Shown piece after piece: positions 34,901 to 43,500 of a stretch of DNA of 45,328 nucleotides. Positions within the stretch are counted from its first letter, which is position 1, and every line of letters starts with the position of its first letter. The notes under the pieces are model-generated. The model saw only the letters and a list, made by a program, of their open reading frames with translations. It had not been told where the DNA came from and searched no databases. The DNA is from Thermoactinomyces intermedius. Its GTDB lineage: Bacteria; Bacillota; Bacilli; Thermoactinomycetales; Thermoactinomycetaceae. The DNA is taken from the NCBI RefSeq assembly GCF_016055025.1, contig NZ_JAECVW010000014.1; one strand, 5' to 3'. Made by a program: the position numbers and the translations under genes.

Positions 34901-37900
34901 GCTGGTCCGGTTGGGGGTTTTCCACACCCGTGAAGGGGATTACTTGTTGATGGTGATCCACCATTTGGTGGTGGACGGCGTCTCCTGGCGCATTCTGCTG
35001 GAAGATTTCCAAACGGCTTATGATTTGGCGTCCAAACAAGAGGAGATCCGGTTGCCCCAAAAAACCAGTTCCTTTAAAACATGGGCAAAACAACTCTCCC
35101 GGTATGCAAACAGCAAGAAGATGTTGAAAGAGAAAAGCTATTGGAAGCGGGTTTGTTCCCAAACTGTGCCTGCTTTGCCCAAAGATGAGGAATGGACCGG
35201 GGAAAAACTCCACCGGGACATGCGGGAGATCGAATTGGAGCTGGATGAAGAGCTCACCCGGAAACTGCTGACCCAAGCCCATCAGGCTTATCACACGGAA
35301 GTGAATGACCTGTTGTTGACCGGACTGGCGTTGGCTGTTCATGAATGGACGGGCCAATCGAAAGTGGCGCTTCATCTGGAAGGGCATGGCCGGGAAGAAT
35401 TGTTTGACAGAGTTGATTTAAACCGGACGGTGGGTTGGTTTACCACCATGTATCCCGTGGTTTTCGAGCTGAATGAAACGAAATTGTCCCGTGTGATTCC
35501 AACCGTCAAGGAAACGTTGCGCCATGTCCCGGAAAAAGGAATCGGTTACGGAATCCTGCGTTATCTGACCGCTTCGGACCAGAAACGGGACTTGTCCTTT
35601 GCGCTCGAACCGGAAATCAGCTTTAACTACCTCGGACAGTTTGAAAACGAAGGGTTGGGATTTGGCTCCGTGTCCACCGGGGACTGGTTCAGCCCGATGA
35701 CGCCGGAACCACATGTGCTTACGTTTAACAGCATGGTGGCAGACGGCAAATTCAAAGTCCGGGTGGGATACAATGCCCGTTTCTTCCGCAGGGAAACCAT
35801 TGAAACGGTGGGACGACGCTTTTTGGACCATTTGGCCCGGTGTGTCCGTCACTGTTTAAATCAAGCCGAACCGGTTCGCACCCCCAGTGATTTCAGCGCC
35901 AGGGACCTGTCGATCCGTGAACTGGAACAGATTTATTCGGTGTTGGATCCGAAGAACATTCATGACATTTATCCGCTCTCTTCTCTGCAAAAAGGAATTT
36001 TGTTTCATGCGATCCAAACACGGATCCAATATTTTGAGCAGTTTTACATCGATTTGGACGGGGAAGTGGACTTTGCCGCTTTTGAAGAGAGCTTGAATGA
36101 TTTGGTCAAAAAACATGATGTGTTGCGAACGGTCTTTTTGTACCAAAAATTGAATCAACCGTTCCAAGCCGTGTTGAAAGAGGTCGGGGTTCCGTTCCGG
36201 TTTGAGGATTTAAGCCATCAATCCAAAGCCGAACAAGAGGCTTTCTTAACCCGGTTTAAACGGGAAGACCGGAAAAAAGGGTTTGCCACTTTGCATGAGC
36301 CGTTGATCCGCTTTGCGTTGTTCAAATTGGGCGACCGGCGTTATCACTTTGTGTGGAGTTTTCATCACATCCTGTTTGACGGCTGGTGCATCGGCCTGTT
36401 GTTGGAAGATTGGCTGGACATGTACCGGGCGCGGATGAAGCATGCCACGCTCAAAGCGGAAAAAATGGCTCCTTACCGGGATTATATCCGGTGGCTGGAA
36501 GAGCAGGACCATGAAGAAGCCAAAGCGTTCTGGCGGGATTATTTGCAGGGTTATGAACAGACAGCCAGCGTCTTGAGTAAAGGCATCGGGAAGAAGACCG
36601 ATTTTGAGTTGGAAAAGAAAGAGGTCAGCTTCCGCCTTCCCCGCCATCTGAGTGACCGGTTGTCGATGTTGGCGCAAAAATATCATGTGACGCCCAGTAC
36701 GTTCTTCCAAGCGATCTGGGGAGTGTTGCTTCAAAAATACAACAATACGGATGATGTCGTGTTCGGAACCGTGGTGTCCGGAAGGCCGTCGGATCTGCCG
36801 CAAGTGGAAAAAATGGTCGGTTTGTTTATCAATACCGTTCCGGTGCGGATCCGCCGGAAGGAAAACGAACCGTTTTCCGAATTGTTGGTGCGGACCCAGC
36901 GCGAAATTCTGGAAGCGGAAAAAGTCCACTATGCGTCATTGGCGGAGATTCAGGCCAACACCCCGTTGTTTAATCAGCTGTTCGATCACATTATGGCCTT
37001 TGAAAACTATCCGCTGGACATGGAGGCGTTAAAAAGCAAAGAAAAAGACCTCGGATTTTCCATCGCCGGTTTGGATGCGTTTGAACAGGACAGCTACGGG
37101 TTGGGATTGATCATTTACCCCGGCGACGAATGGTTGATCAAGCTCAAGTACGACACGGAAGTGTATACAGAGTCCGACATGCAGCATGTGATTTTGCATC
37201 TGCAGACCTTGATGGAACAAATCATGGAGAATCCGGAAACGCCCCTGAACCGGTTGGAAATTGTCTCGGAAAAAGAGAAACAACAATTGCTTGCGGACTT
37301 TAACCGCACAAAGACGGACTATCCGGATCAAGCCGTGATTCAGCAGTTGTTCGAACAACAGGTGCAAAAAACCCCCGGACATCCGGCGCTGGTTTACAAA
37401 GAGGAAGTCTGGACTTACAAAAAGTTGAATGAACAAGCCAACCAACTGGCGAGAAATCTCCGCGACAAAGGAATCGGCCGCGAACAGATTGTCGGGATCA
37501 TGATGAACCGGTCGCCGGAGTTGATCGTTTCCATATTGGCGGTCTTAAAAGCCGGGGGCGCGTATCTCCCCGTGGATCCGGATTATCCGGCCGGGCGGAT
37601 TCAGTATATGTTGGAGGACAGCCAAGCCAAATTGTTGTTGGTGCAGCCGGGATTGCAAGTGCCGGCCGGTTACCGGGGAAATGTTTTGGTGATCAGCCCG
37701 TCACTGATGAGGGGAGACGCCTCCGATTTGCCGGTCATCAACCAGCCGGACGACCTGGCTTACATGATCTATACCTCCGGCTCGACGGGTAAACCCAAAG
37801 GGGTGATGATTGAGCACCGCAACCTTTGCAACTTGGTGCAAATTGCCCGGCCTTACGAGATCCGTGAGCACAGCCGCGTTTTACAGTTTGCATCCATCAG

Positions 37901-40457
37901 TTTTGATGCATCGGTTGCCGAAATCTTCCCCACCTTAACCGTCGGGGCGACCTTGTATCTGGAAGAAAAAATGGTGCTCTTGAATGACCTGGTGAAATAT
38001 TTGAAAGAAAAAAGGATCAGCAATGTGACATTGCCGCCGTCGGTATTGCAATCCATCCCGCATGAAAAATTGCCGGATCTGGAGACGATCATCAGTGCGG
38101 GAGAAGCATGCAGCCCGGGGGTGGCCGATAAATGGGGAGCCGGCCGCACGTTTATCAATGCTTACGGTCCGACGGAAGCGACGGTATGCACGACTTACGC
38201 CAAGCTTGACGGTTCTTCGGATAAAACGCCGATTGGAAAGCCGTTTTTCAATCAGCAGGTGTACATTGTCAACCAAGACCATCAACTGCAGCCGGTCGGG
38301 GTTCCCGGCGAGCTTTGCATCAGCGGGGAAGGGCTGGCCAGAGGTTACTGGAACCGTCCGGAATTAACCGCGGAAAAGTTTGTGGAAAATCCGTTTGTCC
38401 CCGGGACGAAAATGTATAAGACGGGGGACTTGGCGCGATGGTTGCCGGATGGAAACATCGAGTATCTGGGCCGGCTTGACGAACAGGTGAAAATTCGCGG
38501 ACACCGGGTGGAACTGGGCGAAATCACAGACCGGTTGCTGAAACACCCGAGTGTGGAGAAAGCCGCGGTGGTGGCGCAAACCAATGAAAACGGACCTTCG
38601 TATTTGTGCGCTTACTTTACGGCCAGGGATTCCTGGTCAGTTCCGGAATTGCGCCGGTACATGATGGAAGAGTTGCCTGAGTACATGGTTCCCGCATTTT
38701 TTGTGGAACTGGAACAAATCCCGCTGACCCCAAACGGAAAAATTGACAAAAAAGCATTGCCCAAACCGGACGGGATGGTTCAAACCGGTGCGAAACACAC
38801 CTCTCCGACCAATGAGGTGGAGAAAAAGCTGGTTCAAATCTGGAAAGAAGTGCTCGGTTTGGAAAGGATCGGGATCCATGATGACTTCTTTGAACTGGGC
38901 GGGGATTCGATCAAAGCCATTCAGATTGTATCCCGGTTGCATCAATGGGATTACAAACTGAAAATCAACGACCTGTTCGATCATCCCACCATTTATGAAC
39001 TGGCACCGTATGTTCAAACGGTCGAATCAGCGGATGATGAGGGGATCGTCGAGGGGGAAGTCCCGCTGACTCCGATTCAGCATTGGTTCTTCGAGCAGGA
39101 GTTTATGAATGCCCATCATTGGAATCAATCGATGATGCTGTATCATCCGGACGGCTGGCAAAAAGACCGGGTGCATCTAGCTTTCTCCAAACTGGTGGAA
39201 CATCATGATGCGCTGAGAATGCGTTTTGAGCAGGACGGCGAAAAATGGGTGCAGATCAACCGCGGCTTGGCAGAAGAGGAGTTTTTCACCCTTTATGAAT
39301 TTGATTTGCGGCATGTCAACGACCCGGAATCGCACATCGAATCCATGGCCAATGAATTGCAGCGGAACCATGATTTCAAACAGGGTAAATTGATCCAACT
39401 GGGATTGTTTAGAACCGGCCAAGGGGATCATTTGTTGATCATTCTTCACCACTTGCTGGTGGACGGCGTGTCGTGGCGCATTCTGTTGGAGGATTTCGCA
39501 ACCGCCTATCAACAGGTTTGTGCAAACCAGGAGGTTGTTTTGCCCAAGAAAACCACATCTTTTAAAAAATGGAGCAAAAAGTTAACCGACTATGCCGATT
39601 CACCCCAAGCCTTGTCCGAATTGAATTATTGGAAGGAAGTGGAAAATAAAGATGTTCCGGCCTTGCCGAGGGATTTCATCCCGCCGAAAGAGCGGCGCCT
39701 TATGGATCACGACACCATCAAAGTGGAACTGAGCGAAGAAGAAACGAAACAATTGCTTACCGAAGTGCACCATGCATATCATACCGAAATCAACGACCTG
39801 TTGTTGACCGCACTGGTTTTGGCTGTCCGCAAGTGGACGGGGCAGGAACGGGTGGCCGTCAACCTGGAAGGGCACGGTCGGGAAGAGATTGTGCAAGATG
39901 TGGATTTAAGCCGCACTGTCGGTTGGTTTACAACGGCGTTCCCGGTTGTTTTTGATCTGGATACAGACCATGAAGGGGATGCCATCAAGCAGGTGAAAGA
40001 GCAATTGCGGAAGATTCCCAATAAAGGAATTGGTTACGGGATTTTGAAATACCTGACTTCCCCGGTGAAAAAAGAATGGATGACCTGGAACCTGAAACCG
40101 GAGATCAGTTTCAACTATTTGGGGCAGTTTGATCAGCAAAAAGAAGACCAGGGGTTCCAAATGTCCCCGATACCGGCGGGCGATGAGTTCAGTCCGTTGT
40201 CGACCAGCCCTTACTTGTTGAATATTTACGGCAAAGTGACGGATCAACGATTGGAGATGAACTTCCAGTATCATCAGCATGTTTTCCGTTTTGAAACCGT
40301 GGCCCGCGTGGCGGATGAGTTTGTTCGTCAGTTGCGCCTGCTCATCGGGCATTGCGTAGCCAAAGAAGAAGAAGAGTGGACCCCCAGTGACTTTAGTTCC
40401 AAAGATTTGACGTTTGAAGAGCTGAAGAATATTTCCGATTTGCTTTCCGATTTGTAA
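28902..40457 (+). CDS. Trimodular non-ribosomal peptide synthetase, A(Leu)-A(Ile)-E-A(aromatic)-E
   Basis: A 3851-residue assembly-line enzyme. Approximate layout: 1-265, C-terminal lobe of a condensation domain, no HHxxxDG; 268-770, A1 (YTSGSTGKPKG at 427); T1 Ser803; 860-1290, C with HHIVSDG at 983 (LCL type); 1293-1795, A2; T2 Ser1841; 1885-2330, epimerase with HHLVVDGVSW at 2020; 2353-2795, C with HHILFDGW at 2488 (DCL type); 2800-3290, A3; T3 Ser3336; 3380-3830, epimerase with HHLLVDGVSW at 3516; short docking tail to the end. Ten-residue pocket codes read by alignment to GrsA: A1 DAWFLGNVVK (identical to a known Leu code), A2 DGFFLGVVFK (one residue from an Ile code), A3 DAATIAAVCK (Phe-like). 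No thioesterase is present. Each T domain before an epimerase has the usual GGDSIKAI form. It should build L-Leu - D-Ile - D-aromatic and hand it to the next protein. Confidence 0.95.
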   Translation: MTKANVKERWSEHRKYYDEWLSSYDGGVFIPARKTWAGKENTKDTVETTEHYEIRLSRSVTESFYALSRRYQGALSSLIQGVWGSLLLRYSGEKEVLFAFADHSGEKVSACDPEIRLLRVKDDFQTFHQLFQHLSETNVHSDLYLFPLSKFQEATGMEEKALDHLVMVAERSYSKHDFEYQKWIQKYKSHVHEIKKHSPRLGLIVTFIPAKYLTIRISYDPIRYDGGLVQATGHHLKQIIESVISQPRLEISKLQIVTAQEKKLLKKFNETTRAYPDGQTVHRLIEQRAVKSPDRTAVEFKGVSLTYQELNRRADLLAMALRDHGIEKGDIVAIMVPPSLEMIVGVLGILKTGAAYLPVDPNYPPERVSFMLSDSHAKMLLSLKTASRDWAADIPVFDLSGMDWSVTREVRPLPSTVRPDDLAYVIYTSGSTGKPKGVMIEHSSLVNLVYWHNQQFHITEKDRCTKYAGFGFDASVWEIFPPLVAGATLYVIEEELRYDIRQLNDFMQEKGVTVSFLPTQVAEQFMELDNHCLKTLLVGGDRLQKVVPQTYQIVNNYGPTENTVVTTSGTVRPGEPVMIGKPIANHRVYVLDQNHELQPVGVPGELCISGAGLARGYLNRDDLTREKFVPNPHEPGEIMYKTGDLVRWLPDGRLEFLGRLDDQVKIRGFRIELGEIAQRLMEYPLIQDALVLVQKDEYGENRLIGYFTAWEGWEEEDIRKHLAQELPDFMIPSHLIHLEAFPLTPNGKVDKTALPVPETEAAATRETVKTTDETEQTLIRLWREILHVEPGTGDHFFRLGGDSLKLMRLVSRIREAFQIQLSIQALFENPVLQDMAVQIRKAEGRIPDEWEGAEEKEYYPVSSVQKRLYAVEQMENIGTTYHTPVLLEWKGEVDTKRLKSAVEQLVQRHEALRTSFHWVDEELVQKVHAEAEIAWEMFHADSEEEAKRIAADFIRPFDLEQAPLLRAALIHAKESCYLLLDMHHIVSDGISVEEILYRELGALYQGQELPPLSKQYKDYALWQQQWLRSEECLRRKEYWLKQLEGEIPVLELPADYPRPPVQEFAGDKVSFEVKPELVERLKQIGQRENATLFMMLFSAYKVLISKLSGQDDIIVGIPVAGRAKSWMEPVFGMFVNTLPLRSQPKKELSFVGYLQQVRTRVLGAYENGDYPLEEIVGSLQLERDRSRNPLFDTAFVLQNMEEVAIRIPGVDVKSVPLTWKQSMFDMTWEAKEEADTVRFHVEYCTRLFEPETIQRYIRSFLYILEQIAMDPGQRLADVELLPPEDRRQLVVGFNQTDAPYPKTKTIQQLFEEQVLKTPDRTAVKMGDQVLTYQELNAQANRMARWLRKQGVTRGSVVGLMVNRSPLMIVSLLAIVKAGGTYLPIDPEYPDERIRFMLEDSQASMLLVEPGISAPVSYQGLVAGLSPEVWEDEEPGNLPNINAPEDVLYIIYTSGSTGTPKGIETMHYNVIRTMFNNGYIEMDPSDRVLQLSNYAFDGSTFDIYISLLHGAQLTLVSKEALLDLNQLSRLIREEQITVTFITTALFNTLVDLDLECLQNVRKILFGGEKVSFSHVKRAVEFLGEDRIVHVYGPTETTVFATYCPVGFKHIGRGIIPIGKPLHNTRLYVLNSENQLQPVGVPGELCISGDGVAKGYLNRPELMEERFVREPFAPHGRMYKTGDLVRWLPDGTIEYLDRMDDQVKIRGHRIELGEIQRKLLEEETVREAFVMMDRDEKGQSYLCAYCVAEGEIDVAQLRQNLLKKLPDYMVPGYFVPMDSLPLNANGKVDKRALPKPDLRKAVSSGYVEPTTETEALLAEVWKEVLGAERVGIHDNFFELGGDSIKAIRIAARLNQQQMKLETKQLFRHPTIAELAPYIRQGVSRMEEEEEMVSGDVRLTPIQKWFFSLQSGEPHHFNQAMMLFSGEGWNPAWVGEAFRALVRHHDALRMTYDFTNGEVKQTNRPLGHHAFTLDVFDLTGSEPADIEAYANQLQKGIDLANGPLVRLGVFHTREGDYLLMVIHHLVVDGVSWRILLEDFQTAYDLASKQEEIRLPQKTSSFKTWAKQLSRYANSKKMLKEKSYWKRVCSQTVPALPKDEEWTGEKLHRDMREIELELDEELTRKLLTQAHQAYHTEVNDLLLTGLALAVHEWTGQSKVALHLEGHGREELFDRVDLNRTVGWFTTMYPVVFELNETKLSRVIPTVKETLRHVPEKGIGYGILRYLTASDQKRDLSFALEPEISFNYLGQFENEGLGFGSVSTGDWFSPMTPEPHVLTFNSMVADGKFKVRVGYNARFFRRETIETVGRRFLDHLARCVRHCLNQAEPVRTPSDFSARDLSIRELEQIYSVLDPKNIHDIYPLSSLQKGILFHAIQTRIQYFEQFYIDLDGEVDFAAFEESLNDLVKKHDVLRTVFLYQKLNQPFQAVLKEVGVPFRFEDLSHQSKAEQEAFLTRFKREDRKKGFATLHEPLIRFALFKLGDRRYHFVWSFHHILFDGWCIGLLLEDWLDMYRARMKHATLKAEKMAPYRDYIRWLEEQDHEEAKAFWRDYLQGYEQTASVLSKGIGKKTDFELEKKEVSFRLPRHLSDRLSMLAQKYHVTPSTFFQAIWGVLLQKYNNTDDVVFGTVVSGRPSDLPQVEKMVGLFINTVPVRIRRKENEPFSELLVRTQREILEAEKVHYASLAEIQANTPLFNQLFDHIMAFENYPLDMEALKSKEKDLGFSIAGLDAFEQDSYGLGLIIYPGDEWLIKLKYDTEVYTESDMQHVILHLQTLMEQIMENPETPLNRLEIVSEKEKQQLLADFNRTKTDYPDQAVIQQLFEQQVQKTPGHPALVYKEEVWTYKKLNEQANQLARNLRDKGIGREQIVGIMMNRSPELIVSILAVLKAGGAYLPVDPDYPAGRIQYMLEDSQAKLLLVQPGLQVPAGYRGNVLVISPSLMRGDASDLPVINQPDDLAYMIYTSGSTGKPKGVMIEHRNLCNLVQIARPYEIREHSRVLQFASISFDASVAEIFPTLTVGATLYLEEKMVLLNDLVKYLKEKRISNVTLPPSVLQSIPHEKLPDLETIISAGEACSPGVADKWGAGRTFINAYGPTEATVCTTYAKLDGSSDKTPIGKPFFNQQVYIVNQDHQLQPVGVPGELCISGEGLARGYWNRPELTAEKFVENPFVPGTKMYKTGDLARWLPDGNIEYLGRLDEQVKIRGHRVELGEITDRLLKHPSVEKAAVVAQTNENGPSYLCAYFTARDSWSVPELRRYMMEELPEYMVPAFFVELEQIPLTPNGKIDKKALPKPDGMVQTGAKHTSPTNEVEKKLVQIWKEVLGLERIGIHDDFFELGGDSIKAIQIVSRLHQWDYKLKINDLFDHPTIYELAPYVQTVESADDEGIVEGEVPLTPIQHWFFEQEFMNAHHWNQSMMLYHPDGWQKDRVHLAFSKLVEHHDALRMRFEQDGEKWVQINRGLAEEEFFTLYEFDLRHVNDPESHIESMANELQRNHDFKQGKLIQLGLFRTGQGDHLLIILHHLLVDGVSWRILLEDFATAYQQVCANQEVVLPKKTTSFKKWSKKLTDYADSPQALSELNYWKEVENKDVPALPRDFIPPKERRLMDHDTIKVELSEEETKQLLTEVHHAYHTEINDLLLTALVLAVRKWTGQERVAVNLEGHGREEIVQDVDLSRTVGWFTTAFPVVFDLDTDHEGDAIKQVKEQLRKIPNKGIGYGILKYLTSPVKKEWMTWNLKPEISFNYLGQFDQQKEDQGFQMSPIPAGDEFSPLSTSPYLLNIYGKVTDQRLEMNFQYHQHVFRFETVARVADEFVRQLRLLIGHCVAKEEEEWTPSDFSSKDLTFEELKNISDLLSDL

Positions 40458-40465
40458 ACGTTCAT

Positions 40466-40496
40466 GCCAAGAGTCCTTTCGCGAAGGGCTCTTGGC
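40466..40496 (+). other. Stable 13-bp hairpin between the two NRPS genes
   Basis: GCCAAGAGTCCTT (40466-40478) pairs with AAGGGCTCTTGGC (40484-40496), one T-G wobble, loop TCGCG. TTAACATCC follows, so there is no terminator T tract. It lies nine bases after the first NRPS stop codon and about 20 bases ahead of the next ribosome-binding site. Confidence 0.75.
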
Positions 40497-40532
40497 TTAA
40501 CATCCTTGACTGAGCATAGGAGGAGATCGGTT

Positions 40533-43500
40533 ATGGAGAAAAAACAGGTGGACATCTATTCTTTGTCTCCCATGCAAGAAGCCATGCTGTTTCATTCGCT
40601 GTATGACCAGGGGAATTCTTATTTCAAACAATTGCTGATCCAGGTGGAGGGGGATTTTGATCCCGGACTGTTTGAAAAGAGTTTAAATGTTTTGATTGAA
40701 CGATATGACATTTTCCGGACCGTGTTTCTCTATAAAAAGCTGAAAAAACCGCGCCAAGTGGTTTTGCAGGAGCGCAAAGCAAAAATTCAGTATCAGGATT
40801 TTTCCCATTTTCCGGAAGATGAGCGGAATCAAAAGATTGAGGCATGGATTCGAAAAGATCAAACCAAACCGTTTGATTTGTCCAAAGATTTGTTATTGCG
40901 TGTTTCCGTGTTGAAAACCGGCGCCCAACAGTATCAAATTGTGTTCAGCAGCCACCACATCCTGTTGGACGGATGGTGTATGGGGATCGTATTTGAAGAT
41001 TTGTTTGAAATTTACGGGAAACTGAAAAATCACGAGCCCGTTCCCCGCAAAAAAGTGACGCAATATCGCGAATTGATCCGTTGGCTGGAAAATCAGGACC
41101 CCAAAGAAACGGAACAATATTGGAAACAGTATTTGGCCGGGTATGAGGGACATGCCAAAATTCCGGGAGCAAAGACTGCCCGCGGCGATGATTATAAGTT
41201 GGAGGAAGTCCGTTATTCACTGGATGAAACGTTGACCAGGCAATTCAATCAATTGGCCCGTGAACATCATCTCACCCTGAACAATGTTTTCCAGACGATC
41301 TGGGGATTGATGTTGCAACGGTACAATCACACGGACGATGTGGTGTTCGGTTCCGTGGTCTCCGGAAGGAACAAAGACATTCCCCGGATCCAGGAAATCG
41401 TCGGTTTGTTCATCAACACCATTCCGGTGCGGGTTAAAGCAAGTGGCGATGAACGCTTTATTGACCTGGCCAGACAGGTTCAACAAGCGGCGCTGGCCTC
41501 GGAGCCGTATGATTATGCTTCTTTGACCGATATTCAAAAAGCGGCGCAATGCGGCGATTCCTTGGTTGACCATATTGTTGTGTTTGAAAACTATGTGTTT
41601 GATTCGAATATTTTCCATAAATACCGGCATCAATTGGGGTTTGTCGTGACGGATGCCAAGAGCACGTTTGAAAAAACCAACTATGACTTCAATGTGATTG
41701 TGGTGCCCGGTGAGAAATTCACCATTTTGTTTCAATACAACGGACAGGTTTATCAAAGAGAAGACGTGGAATCCTGTTTCCGCCACTTTGAACGGATTGT
41801 CCGCCAAGTCATTGAAAATCCGGATTGTCGCTTGAAAGACATTGAACTGGTTTCGCCTTCGGAAAAGCAGAAGTGGTTTGAATGGAATCAAACGGATGCG
41901 GATTATCCGCGCGATAAAACCATTCAGGAGATTTTTGAAGAACAGGCGGAAACATCCCCGCAGCAAATCGCCTTGAAATTCCGGGGAAACACGATGACTT
42001 ACAAAGAGTTGAATGAGCAAGCCAATCAGCTGGCGAGGGTGTTAAGGAAACAGGGTGTCCGGCGCGGGGACATTGTCGGATTGATGACGGAACGCTCTTT
42101 TGAAATGATGATCGGCATGCTGGCGGCCGTCAAAGCCGGCGGGGCTTATATGCCGATTGATCCGGAATATCCGGATGACCGGAAGGAATTTATGCTGGAA
42201 GATGCCGGGGCTCCGGTTCTCCTGGTGCAGCCGGGACTGAAAGTGCCTGCCGGTTATGAAGGACGGGTGATTGAACTGGCTCCCGGTGAGTGGGCGGGGG
42301 AAGAAAAAAGCAACCCGGAAAATGTCAATCAACCGGATGATCTTCTTTATGTCATGTATACTTCCGGATCGACCGGAAAGCCCAAAGGCATTTTGACCAT
42401 GCATTACAATGTGATGCGGACGGTCATCAACAACGGGTACATAAAGGTACATGCCGAAGACCGGCTTTTGCAGCTGTCCAACTATTGTTTTGACGGATCC
42501 ACGTTTGATATCTATAACGCCTTGTTAAACGGAGCGACGCTGGTTTTGGTGCCCAAAGAGGCTTCTAAAGACTTCGCGGCACTGACCAAATTGATCCGCG
42601 AAGAAGAGATTACCGTCGCCTTTATGACCACTTCCCTGTTTAACACGGTTGTGGATTTGGATCTTGATTGTTTAAAGAACTTGCGCAAGATTGTGTTTGG
42701 CGGGGAAAAGGCTTCGGTCAAACATGTCCAAAAGGCAGTGCAAGCATTGGGCGGAAACCGGCTGATCAACGGGTACGGACCGACGGAAACCACGGTTTTT
42801 GCCGCGACTTATTCCATTGATTCGTCGGTGTTGGCCACCCATCGCGTCCTGATAGGAAAGCCGCTGAACAACACCAGTCTGTATGTGTTGGATCCGTGGG
42901 GAAATCTTCAACCGCCCGGCATTCCCGGTGAACTTTGCGTCAGTGGAGACGGGGTGGCCAAAGCGTATTTAAACCGTCCCGAATTAAATGAAACCCGCTT
43001 TGTTCCGGATCCGTTCCATCCCGGCCGACGCATGTACCGCACCGGGGATCTGGTCCGCCTGTTGCCGGATGGCCATTTGGAATATTTGGAGCGGATGGAT
43101 AACCAGGTGAAAATCCGGGGACACCGCATTGAGACCGGGGAAGTGGAAAAAGGTTTGTTTGCCCATCCCGATGTGCTGAATGCGGTGGTTTTGGCCGATA
43201 AAGATGAGAACGGGCACTCCTATCTGTGCGCTTATGTCGTGTTGAAAAAGGATGTTTCACCTTCCGCATTGCGTGCACACATGTCCAAAGCGTTACCGGA
43301 ATACATGATTCCCGATTACTTTGTGAAAATGGACCAACTTCCCTTTACGCCCAATGGAAAAGTGGATTTGCGGGCGCTTCCCAAGCCGGCCGAAGCGTTG
43401 GAGAGCAAAAGCGATTATGTTGCTCCCACCAACCCCGTGGAAGAAAAGTTGGTGAAAGTCTGGCAGGAAGTTTTGGATACGGACCGGGTTGGAATTCATG

